Shown here piece by piece: positions 6,202 to 10,810 of a DNA stretch of 14,865 nt. Under the pieces are notes generated by a model. That model worked only from the letters and a program-made list of their open reading frames with translations. It was not told the origin of the DNA and did no database searches. This stretch comes from a candidate division TA06 bacterium (lineage in GTDB: Bacteria; Hydrothermota; DG-26; E44-bin18; JADFOU01), in contig JADFOU010000002.1 in the NCBI GenBank assembly GCA_022562655.1, positions 19,413 through 34,277 on the forward strand. Reading direction: 5' to 3'. Each line of letters opens with the position of its first letter. Position 1 is the first letter of the stretch. Both the position numbers and the translations under genes were made by a program.

Positions 6202-6419
6202 TTTACGATCCTGACTGCCTCTCCCATGATATCAGCAGCGTAGCAGTCGCCAAGCTCACCGTCAGGGCAGAATGGCGAAGTAACGAAGCAGAACCACCTA
6301 GCCCCTGCCTTTCTATCGTCAGCTTGATACTTCTTAAGGACGAGCCAAGTCCAGCTCCCCGCCACCCATGTCTCGTATGGATTGTTTCTCGGTCTGGTCT
6401 TCAAGCAAAGGTTCTTCAT
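6186..6419 (-). CDS. 77-aa conserved small phage protein
   Basis: Two starts are possible. I prefer the ATG at 6419 because it overlaps the upstream stop as ATGA, like its neighbours, with GGAGG 11 nt upstream; the ATG at 6437 has no ribosome site. The product follows a pattern common in phage small proteins: 'TRPRNNPYETWV', 'WTWLVLKKYQ', 'ARWFCFVTSPF', then 'GELGDCYAADI'. It is rich in Trp and aromatic residues and likely a compact beta-containing domain. No function is established. The stop lies within the duplicated cassette. Confidence 0.78.
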   Translation of the reverse strand: MKNLCLKTRPRNNPYETWVAGSWTWLVLKKYQADDRKAGARWFCFVTSPFCPDGELGDCYAADIMGEAVRIVKEVAA

Positions 6420-6607
6420 CGTTTCGGTGTCCTCCATCCTGTGCTCAGCTCTGACATAGTTTGTGCTGCGAGCCCTGTTGATGTGACAGCTATTCTGTTA
6501 AGGATTTGCCTGGCAAGGTTAAAGTCGTTGTTGGTTAGTGCATCCTTGAGTATCTTGGTATCATCGATGACTGCCAACAGATCCAATTTCGTTGTTATCC
6601 TGCTCAT
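6416..6607 (-). CDS. 63-aa first gene of the leftward operon
   Basis: Of two nearby ATGs (6613 and 6607) I chose 6607, which lies 8 nt after GGAGG; the other would be only 2 nt away. The product is a small helical protein with 'LDLLAVIDDTKILKDAL' in the first third and 'ARQILNRIAVTSTGLAAQ' in the middle, and a basic C-terminus. It resembles small leading-gene phage proteins, but I cannot name a family. It lies about 35 nt downstream of the predicted transcription start and so is the promoter-proximal gene of the leftward cluster. Confidence 0.72.
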   Translation of the reverse strand: MSRITTKLDLLAVIDDTKILKDALTNNDFNLARQILNRIAVTSTGLAAQTMSELSTGWRTPKR

Positions 6608-6640
6608 GGTCATATCCTCCGGTTAATGATGAAATTTTGG

Positions 6641-6652
6641 ATTCCTTGGAAT
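6641..6652. promoter_or_regulatory. Candidate operator palindrome at the leftward promoter
   Basis: ATTCC-TT-GGAAT is a perfect 5-bp inverted repeat that overlaps the end of the predicted -10 box and the predicted start point of the leftward promoter. A repressor bound here would block initiation. The repressor, if any, is not in this window. Confidence 0.4.
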
Positions 6653-6679
6653 TTTACGCTCATAGAAATGGGAAGTCAA
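6651..6679 (-). promoter_or_regulatory. Sigma-70-like promoter for the leftward gene cluster
   Basis: On the minus strand TTGACT (6679-6674) and TAAAAT (6656-6651) are separated by 17 nt. Each box differs from consensus by one base. Transcription would start near 6644, about 37 nt before the first start codon at 6607. It is the only good promoter found upstream of the leftward cluster. Confidence 0.7.
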
Positions 6680-6701
6680 GGAAAAAACGACATTGAAAAC
6701 A

Positions 6702-6734
6702 TTGATAAATTTGAGGATTTAAGCTGTGATCGTT
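6702..6734 (+). repeat. Degenerate fifth copy of the 33-nt unit
   Basis: This segment has the same length and element order as the four clear units (TTGAT, a GA element, AGCTGTG, then ATCGTT), but it has lost several conserved bases. It lies 76 bp outside unit 1 and has no mirror partner on the other side. Confidence 0.4.
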
Positions 6735-6740
6735 CGATCA
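6727..6740. promoter_or_regulatory. Short perfect palindrome TGATCG-TT-CGATCA
   Basis: A 6-bp inverted repeat with a 2-nt centre, located between the leftward promoter and the outermost TTCGTT box. It could be an operator or an outlying recognition site of the repeat-binding protein. Confidence 0.45.
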
Positions 6741-6777
6741 TGCTGTGCTAAATCGTATGTTCGTTCGGGTTAAGTTA

Positions 6778-6810
6778 TTGATTCTCTTGATGAAAGTAGC
6801 TACATTCGTT
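6778..6810 (+). repeat. 33-nt unit 1
   Basis: The element order is TTGATTCT, 6 nt, GAAAG, 1 nt, AGCT, 2 nt, ATTCGTT. Including the TAAG preceding it, units 1 and 2 match at 31 of 40 positions at an offset of 64 bp. Confidence 0.85.
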
Positions 6811-6841
6811 GGCCTTAACATTTAGTAGATCATGTAAGTCG

Positions 6842-6874
6842 TTGATTCTGCTCAGGAAAGAAGCTGTATTCGTT
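6842..6874 (+). repeat. 33-nt unit 2
   Basis: Same element order and spacing as unit 1, with TAAG at 6835-6838. A second TTCGTT box follows 9 nt later (6884-6889). Confidence 0.85.
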
Positions 6875-6889
6875 AAAGATGTGTTCGTT

Positions 6890-6909
6890 GGGTGGGGGAG
6901 GGGGAGGGG
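6890..6909 (+). other. G-quadruplex-capable G-tract
   Basis: Four G-runs of 3, 5, 5 and 4 are separated by single T, A and A bases, which meets the usual intramolecular quadruplex rule on the plus strand. The mirrored C-rich tract at 6961-6980 gives long G-runs on the opposite strand. Both lie directly against the AT-rich palindrome centre. Confidence 0.6.
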
Positions 6910-6999
6910 AGAGTAGTAGAGTAGTAAGTAAATAAATAATATATATATAATACCTACCAGACCCCCGCCCCCCTCTCCCCTCTTAACGAACGTAGTGGT

Positions 7000-7032
7000 A
7001 ACGAACGTAGCAACTTTCTTCAGCATAATCAA
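7000..7032 (-). repeat. 33-nt unit 3 (inverted)
   Basis: Read on the minus strand it has TTGATTAT, 6 nt, GAAAG, 2 nt, GCTACG, TTCGTT, the same length as units 1 and 2 and the mirror partner of unit 2. A second box follows at the same 9-nt distance (6985-6990). Confidence 0.85.
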
Positions 7033-7064
7033 GGGGTTGTGCTCGATTCGATTAACGAACACTT

Positions 7065-7097
7065 AACGAACGTAGCAGTTTTCCCCTTTAGAATCAG
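7065..7097 (-). repeat. 33-nt unit 4 (inverted)
   Basis: On the minus strand it reads CTGATTCT, 6 nt, GAAAA, 2 nt, GCTACG, TTCGTT and is preceded by TAAGATA (7104-7098), matching TAAGTTA before unit 1. An ATGTTCGTT box lies 5 nt further out in both cases. It is the mirror partner of unit 1. Confidence 0.85.
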
Positions 7098-7118
7098 TAT
7101 CTTAGGTGTAACGAACAT

Positions 7119-7300
7119 AAGCCCCAGGTAATCTGCAATTCAGAAGGCTTAATTGGCGTAATTGCGTGGAAGGTAATCGAAACCATGCGAAATTTCTTCG
7201 GACTCGGAGGCTGTGACCGTTATTTTACAGTAAAAGAGATCAGCTATTGATTCAAGGATGAGACGAAAAGGTGAGCAAAATCAACGGCTTACGAAAAAAC
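7119..7300. other. Gene-free spacer between repeat array and rightward promoter
   Basis: I see no gene or clear repeat here apart from a short TAATTGGCG/TAATTGCG echo around 7150-7166. An ORF beginning at 7271 enters this stretch, but its first 34 codons span the promoter and lack a ribosome site. Confidence 0.5.
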
Positions 7301-7329
7301 TTGACAAGCATTCGGCGATGTGTTAGGAT
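7301..7329 (+). promoter_or_regulatory. Sigma-70-like promoter for the rightward genes
   Basis: Consensus TTGACA (7301-7306) and TAGGAT (7324-7329) are separated by 17 nt. The start point would be near 7336, about 37 nt before the ATG at 7373. Together with the promoter at 6651-6679 it forms a divergent pair around the repeat array. Confidence 0.72.
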
Positions 7330-7372
7330 TTGGTCACGTTGCGATTGGCAGCGCATGAACGGAGAAAAAATC

Positions 7373-7621
7373 ATGGCAACGAAAAAAGATTACAAGTCAC
7401 CGTTTAACCCTGTACTGGTAGCTGACATCAAGCAAGATCATGAGGATTTCATCGAATTGAATCTGGGGGAGAGTATCCTCCGTGGTGACTTCAGGACCAA
7501 CAAGTCTGGGTCCCTGGGTTATCTCGTAACGGGAAAAGCCTTTCTCGGCAAGCGCAAGGTGCAGGTATCGGCGAACGTGACGTTCGTTGGCACTCGGCCA
7601 CCTGACAAGAAAGCCGCATAA
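7373..7621 (+). CDS. 82-aa hypothetical protein, first rightward gene
   Basis: I use the ATG at 7373, 8 nt after GGAG and about 37 nt downstream of the promoter's predicted start point; the upstream in-frame start at 7271 lies before the promoter. The product has a basic N-terminus (Ala-Thr-Lys-Lys), a 'LVADIKQDHEDFIELNLGES' segment, and then a beta-rich Gly/Lys part ('GSLGYLVTGKAFLGKRKVQVSANVTFVG') split over residues about 47-74, followed by a Pro/Lys tail. It may be a small beta-barrel nucleic-acid binder, but no family is recognised and this is only inference from composition. Confidence 0.72.
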   Translation: MATKKDYKSPFNPVLVADIKQDHEDFIELNLGESILRGDFRTNKSGSLGYLVTGKAFLGKRKVQVSANVTFVGTRPPDKKAA

Positions 7622-7684
7622 GCCGCTGAAATCGCTGGGGTTTTCGGGTGCTAGGCCCAGCCCCAGCTCAACCGGAGGGATATC

Positions 7685-7855
7685 ATGAGAAAACTTAGAT
7701 TATATCGCTGTCCAGTATGCTACACAGGACAGGCCAAGTGGCAAGGTGAGGTCAAGACATTTCCCGCTTGCCTACAGTGCGGGACCGGATTGGTCGAGGT
7801 CCTGGAATACAGGGCAGGCTCGGTCATGATCCGACAGCAGGCCGCCACAGCATAG
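7685..7855 (+). CDS. 56-aa zinc-ribbon protein
   Basis: ATG at 7685 is preceded by GGAGGG with a 5-nt spacer. The protein has Cys-Pro-Val-Cys at residues 9-12 and Cys-Leu-Gln-Cys-Gly at 29-33, two zinc knuckles about 17 residues apart within a basic N-terminal context (Arg-Lys-Leu-Arg-Leu-Tyr-Arg). This is the standard layout of a small zinc ribbon. It is the second gene of the rightward unit, 63 nt after the first. The remaining C-terminal part is an unremarkable helix. Function unknown. Confidence 0.68.
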   Translation: MRKLRLYRCPVCYTGQAKWQGEVKTFPACLQCGTGLVEVLEYRAGSVMIRQQAATA

Positions 7856-7992
7856 CGTACCAAGTATCGATCCCCTCTTGTCTTAGGGCAGGGGGGGAAT
7901 TTTTTTGCCTTGCGAAGTGGGTCAACCCCCCACGCGAGACTCGTAATGCGCCAGAAGGCTCCCCGATTTACACGCACTAAAATTTTTCAGCT
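7856..7992. other. Non-coding spacer with a bulged hairpin
   Basis: No supported gene. A bulged inverted repeat (CTTGC and GTGGG paired with CCCAC and GCGAG, about 7909-7936) follows a run of 7 G and 7 T (about 7891-7906). The T-run precedes the hairpin, so it is not a canonical terminator on the plus strand. Confidence 0.35.
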
Positions 7993-8010
7993 TTGCTCAG
8001 CTTGCTCAGC
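7993..8010 (+). repeat. Tandem 9-bp repeat upstream of a promoter
   Basis: TTGCTCAGC occurs twice back to back (7993-8001 and 8002-8010), ending 3 bp before the -35 box of the promoter at 8014. Direct repeats in this position are typical activator sites. Confidence 0.55.
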
Positions 8011-8013
8011 CTC

Positions 8014-8043
8014 TTGACAATTATCCCTGCGCGGAGGTAGACT
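8014..8043 (+). promoter_or_regulatory. Candidate promoter for the terminase region
   Basis: A perfect TTGACA (8014-8019) and a weaker TAGACT (8038-8043, four of six matches) are separated by 18 nt. The weak -10 box next to tandem repeats fits an activator-dependent late promoter. The transcript would have a leader of about 115 nt before the ATG at 8166. Confidence 0.5.
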
Positions 8044-8071
8044 TTTTCACAAAAGGAGTTTCCCTCCCCAC

Positions 8072-8153
8072 CCTCCCCTCAAAGGGAGGAATGAAACCTC
8101 ACAGCCCCCTTCGGCTACCCGATGAGCCTAGGGGGGTCTCTCCTCGGGGAGAC
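8072..8153 (+). promoter_or_regulatory. Hairpin-rich 5' leader
   Basis: Three successive inverted repeats lie between the promoter and the start at 8166: CCTCCC with GGGAGG (8072-8089, 6-nt loop); CCCCCT with AGGGGG (8105-8135) enclosing TCGG/CCGA; and GTCTCTC with GGGAGAC (8136-8153, 4-nt loop). The last ends just before the ribosome site AGGAG (8158-8162). No known riboswitch class is recognised. Confidence 0.4.
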
Positions 8154-8165
8154 GGAAAGGAGCAG

Positions 8166-8582
8166 ATGAAAAACGCTAAGGTTAAATTTCTTTTCGACGA
8201 TACAAAGTCAAGCCAAAGAGGGAAGGGCTGTGATCGTCTTGGGAGCAAAGAGGACGGTCTCAAATGGGATTGGAAATGGGGGACGAAAGAGGAAGGAAGA
8301 AAAACCCCTGGCCAGATCTGCTCGGCTTATCTACCTTTTCCGATTAAATTTAAAGTGGGGAAAGGGAGTGTTGAAAACTGCAAATTCTTTCTCAGGGTTG
8401 TTTTCTGGCATACAGAGTATGAAGCCTCCTTAGAAATGGGAGATCACGGACTCCTCTCCTATACCAGCAGTGATGAGAAGAGCGCACGTCTCATAACCAG
8501 GGTCGATGCACAGAGAAAAGCAGAAGAGCTACTGAATATCTTTTACAAAGGCGTGATAAGAATCGTTACATCGCTTCCATAG
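8166..8582 (+). CDS. 138-aa hypothetical protein upstream of the terminase
   Basis: An in-frame ATG at 8091 would give 163 residues, but its GGGAGG is only 1 nt away and the extra codons cover the hairpin leader. The ATG at 8166 follows AGGAG with a short 3-nt spacer. The N-terminal half is basic and Gly/Lys/Trp-rich ('KWDWKWGTKEEGRK'), the middle is beta-rich ('PIKFKVGKGSVEN', 'FFLRVVFW'), and a C-terminal helix ends in 'FYKGVIRIVTSLP'. No domain is recognised. It ends 15 nt before the terminase small subunit start and is probably cotranscribed with it. Confidence 0.65.
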   Translation: MKNAKVKFLFDDTKSSQRGKGCDRLGSKEDGLKWDWKWGTKEEGRKTPGQICSAYLPFPIKFKVGKGSVENCKFFLRVVFWHTEYEASLEMGDHGLLSYTSSDEKSARLITRVDAQRKAEELLNIFYKGVIRIVTSLP

Positions 8583-8597
8583 TTATAGGAGCAGAAG

Positions 8598-9137
8598 ATG
8601 GGCGGACCCCCAGAACAACTGAATGAACGGCACAACCTCATGGCCTACATGGTTGCGATTGGTCAGAAGCCTTCTGATATTGCTAGTATCCTGAAGATCT
8701 CTCCCAACCGCATTTCCATCATTAAAGGTTCTCCCCTCTTCAAAGCCCTTGTTAGAAAGAAGCAGGAAGAGATCTCCGATTCGATGCAGGGGAATCTCCT
8801 CGATAAGATCTCAGGTGAGGCTCTTCCCTCTGTTGAGAAGATCGTAGAGATCCGGGACTACGGGGATGATCCAAAGGATCAACTCTCCGCAGCGAAGGAG
8901 CTCCTCGCCTACTCAGTCTCAAAGAAGCACGAGGTCAGCATAGATGAGACCAAGACGATTCGCTTCGAAACCCAGGAGCTCCGAGAGATGTTTGCAGCTT
9001 TCGAAGAAGATTCGGGTAAGAAGGCTGCCATCGATGTAACCCCCTCCCCAGACAAGGATGACCTGGATGAAGAGAGAATCAAAGTGAAGACGATTGATGA
9101 GTTCTGTGACGAGTATACTTTCGAGGGGTATCCTTGA
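8598..9137 (+). CDS. terS: Terminase small subunit (probable)
   Basis: The start ATG lies 6 nt after AGGAG. Residues about 22-48 form a helix-turn-helix: 'GQKPSDIASILKISPNRISII', split here at the turn, followed by 'KGSPLF'. This resembles the DNA-binding domain of small terminases, which recognise the packaging start site. The middle is helical and fit for oligomerisation (about 50-110), and the C-terminal 45 residues are acidic and probably contact the large subunit. The 179-aa length is normal for the family. The stop overlaps the TTG start of the large-subunit ATPase (TTGA), which strongly supports the assignment. The sequence alone does not reveal the packaging type. Confidence 0.78.
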   Translation: MGGPPEQLNERHNLMAYMVAIGQKPSDIASILKISPNRISIIKGSPLFKALVRKKQEEISDSMQGNLLDKISGEALPSVEKIVEIRDYGDDPKDQLSAAKELLAYSVSKKHEVSIDETKTIRFETQELREMFAAFEEDSGKKAAIDVTPSPDKDDLDEERIKVKTIDEFCDEYTFEGYP

Positions 9138-10336
9138 GTGATCTCGACGTTGACTCATTCGTTGAAAATCTCGACTCTCCACTCGCAGAGGGTGAGGAGA
9201 ATATCTTCGAAACTGAAGAGATCATCGTTGACCAGAAAACAGGCCGCGTCCGTCAAGCAGGAACAGACGGGGTTGGTGGAGAATTCATTCAGCAGTTTAA
9301 AGACCGAGCTGAACAAAGTCTATACTTCTTCAGCAAGAGTTTCATGGGTCGAGATCGGCTCACCCCCGCCCTGCATAAGCCCATCTGCGACTGGTTCTCC
9401 AAAGTCCCTCCTCACAGGAAACTCCTGCTGCTCCCCAGAGACCACTACAAGACAACCATCGCATCTCAGTGCCTCCCGATCCACCTCCTGATTCAGAGTC
9501 CAGAGAAGAATATCTACTTCCCAGGCAAGGACGGAACCGATACCCGGATCCTCCTCGCCTGCGAGTCAGAGCAACGCGCCTCGAATCACCTCCGTTGGAT
9601 TGAAAGTCGCTTCGAAGGGTCGAAATACCTCAGGGCGTTGTGGCCGCATTGCTGCTGGGAGAACCCCCGTCGCCAATCCAAGAAGTGGAACGAGCAAGCG
9701 ATGCTCCTCCCCCGCATAAATGACTACTCGGATCCAACGATTCAGGTGAAAGGGGTTGGTGGGGTTATCACCGGAGCCCACGTCGATGCAATAATCAAGG
9801 ATGACCTCATTTCCCTCGAAGCAGCCAACTCCGTCATTGTCATGCAGACCGCAATCGAGTGGCACATCGCCTCTCGCGCACTTTTTGACCATCCTGACTT
9901 CTCCCTTGAGTTCATGATCGGCACCCGCTGGGCAGTCTTCGACCTCTATAGTTACGTTATGGATAATGACCCTACGGTTTCGCATTTGATCCGGTCAATC
10001 GTTGAGAATGGTGAACCGATTCTCCCTGATCTCTTCGGAAAAGAAACAATCAAGCGGTTACAGAAGGAGTTTGGTGTCCTGTTCCCACTCCTCTACATGA
10101 ACTCTGCATCAGATCCAGAATTGACCGACTTCGACCCAGAGGAGCTGCGGGAGTTTGAAATTTCAGACTCTATGGTGGTATTCTCAGAGGATGAGAGGGA
10201 CTATCTCCTTGTTGAGAAAATCAAAGCAGACAAGATCGAGGTTCCAGACGAATCTTTAAGGGGTCAGAAGTTGACACCTGAGGTGATGGAGAAGCTCACT
10301 TCAAGGGATCGATACTTAAGAATGAAAGCGACTTAG
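9134..10336 (+). CDS. terL: Terminase large subunit, ATPase polypeptide
   Basis: Translation starts at TTG overlapping the small-subunit stop, with GAGGGG about 5 nt upstream; the next in-frame ATG is far inside the domain. The 400-aa product has a Walker A-like motif (Leu-Pro-Arg-Asp-His-Tyr-Lys-Thr-Thr, residues 100-108), a Walker B (Ala-Ile-Ile-Lys-Asp-Asp, 219-224) and the coupling motif Gly-Thr-Arg-Trp (263-266) followed by Asp-Leu-Tyr. These are the ATP-driven DNA translocation elements of large terminases. After the usual linker ('LLYMNSASDPE...F') the protein ends in a charged tail of about 55 residues instead of entering the nuclease domain. That domain is encoded by a separate downstream gene. 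The protein should still power packaging at the portal. Confidence 0.88.
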   Translation: MSDLDVDSFVENLDSPLAEGEENIFETEEIIVDQKTGRVRQAGTDGVGGEFIQQFKDRAEQSLYFFSKSFMGRDRLTPALHKPICDWFSKVPPHRKLLLLPRDHYKTTIASQCLPIHLLIQSPEKNIYFPGKDGTDTRILLACESEQRASNHLRWIESRFEGSKYLRALWPHCCWENPRRQSKKWNEQAMLLPRINDYSDPTIQVKGVGGVITGAHVDAIIKDDLISLEAANSVIVMQTAIEWHIASRALFDHPDFSLEFMIGTRWAVFDLYSYVMDNDPTVSHLIRSIVENGEPILPDLFGKETIKRLQKEFGVLFPLLYMNSASDPELTDFDPEELREFEISDSMVVFSEDERDYLLVEKIKADKIEVPDESLRGQKLTPEVMEKLTSRDRYLRMKAT

Positions 10337-10346
10337 GAGGAATGAG

Positions 10347-10532
10347 ATGGCGACGAAAAAGAGATCTTCGAGTAAGGTACGTGCTGTAAAGGAGAGCAGC
10401 AGCTCTGTGACAATCAGAACGGCCTCAAACGGTTTTGTAATCTCGTCTTTTACAGAGAGAGGCGAGAAGTTGATTATTGCAAAGACTAAGAAAGACGCAA
10501 AGAAGGCAGCCGATAAGTTGTTGAGGATATGA
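10347..10532 (+). CDS. 61-aa basic small protein inside the terminase locus
   Basis: ATG at 10347 has GGAGG 6 nt upstream, and the ribosome site abuts the stop of the ATPase gene. The protein begins with a Lys/Arg/Ser-rich tail (residues 2-20), followed by a compact part with 'NGFVISSF', 'GEKLIIAKTKKDAKKAADKLL'-like elements (split here) that match a common small phage protein pattern: a short beta-hairpin followed by a Lys-rich helix. No function known. It stands between the two halves of the large terminase and ends in an ATGA overlap with the next gene. Confidence 0.72.
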   Translation: MATKKRSSSKVRAVKESSSSVTIRTASNGFVISSFTERGEKLIIAKTKKDAKKAADKLLRI

Positions 10533-10810
10533 CCTTCACAGAAGAGCAGAAGAAGGAGTTTGATGGTAAGTGGTGTAATGTCTGGATCCTTCATGGTCGG
10601 TATGAGGATAGCACTGTCTGCTTTTTATGTGGAAAAATAAAATTTTTGGGGGATATGATCCAAATTTTATCGGGAGAAGGATTGTCATCGCTTCTCAGTT
10701 ATAGACCTATCTGCGGAATGGCTATCATAGACCAAGAAGGCTCAAGTGAGCTGGATTCAGAACTTTTTGAGTCTCTTTTCGGGGAGAAAGTTGGCAAAGA
10801 CAGCTCTTGA
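10529..10810 (+). CDS. 93-aa hypothetical protein overlapping the nuclease gene
   Basis: ATG at 10529 overlaps the previous stop (ATGA) but has only a weak, close GAGG. The product contains 'KWCNVWILHGRY', a 'CFLCGK' pair around residue 32 and an acidic C-terminus. It is somewhat richer in A+T than its neighbours (about 10610-10680). The 3' end overlaps the start region of the nuclease gene by 20 to 65 nt, depending on which nuclease start is used, so its translation may be coupled to it. No family is recognised; it could be an insertion product or a packaging accessory. Confidence 0.6.
   Translation: MTFTEEQKKEFDGKWCNVWILHGRYEDSTVCFLCGKIKFLGDMIQILSGEGLSSLLSYRPICGMAIIDQEGSSELDSELFESLFGEKVGKDSS

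Larger units (their letters stand above)
6757..7118. other. Symmetric repeat array, candidate replication origin or central regulatory site
   Basis: This gene-free region is a large imperfect palindrome centred near 6937. TTCGTT occurs at 6760, 6805, 6869 and 6884 (plus strand) and AACGAA at 6985, 7000, 7065 and 7110, so the four pairs lie at mirror positions within 1 bp; an extra unpaired AACGAA is at 7054. Each arm holds two 33-nt units 64 or 65 bp apart. Between the arms lie a G-rich tract (6890-6909), an AT-rich centre (about 6918-6957, with repeated TA steps) and a C-rich tract (6961-6980). It separates divergent promoters whose nearest boxes are about 80 and 190 bp away, so it does not look like a simple promoter operator. 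Iterated protein-binding sites around an AT-rich core are the hallmark of initiator-dependent origins. The initiator gene is not visible here. Confidence 0.65.

Noticed and set aside
6775..7062. 95-aa open frame on the minus strand across the repeat array
   Set aside because: It is built from repeat and low-complexity DNA (runs of G, C and TA), lacks a ribosome site, and would cross the symmetric units. It is a by-product of the repeats.
7271..7372. Upstream extension of the 82-aa gene
   Set aside because: The extra codons span a consensus promoter and have no ribosome site, while the ATG at 7373 has one.
7634..7667. GCTGGGG...CCCCAGC inverted repeat as a terminator
   Set aside because: The loop is about 20 nt and no T-run follows, so an intrinsic terminator is not supported.
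7720..7977. 85-aa minus-strand frame opposite the 56-aa zinc ribbon
   Set aside because: It is antisense to a protein with two CxxC knuckles and a good ribosome site, and no minus-strand gene lies nearby.
9566..9985. 139-aa minus-strand frame inside the terminase ATPase
   Set aside because: It is a shadow of a conserved coding region on the other strand and has no operon context.
10337..10745. Group I intron or intein splitting the terminase
   Set aside because: Both flanking genes have their own stop or start with plausible ribosome sites, and two small coupled genes fill the interval. No intron core elements or intein motifs were recognised, though only RNA evidence can exclude splicing.
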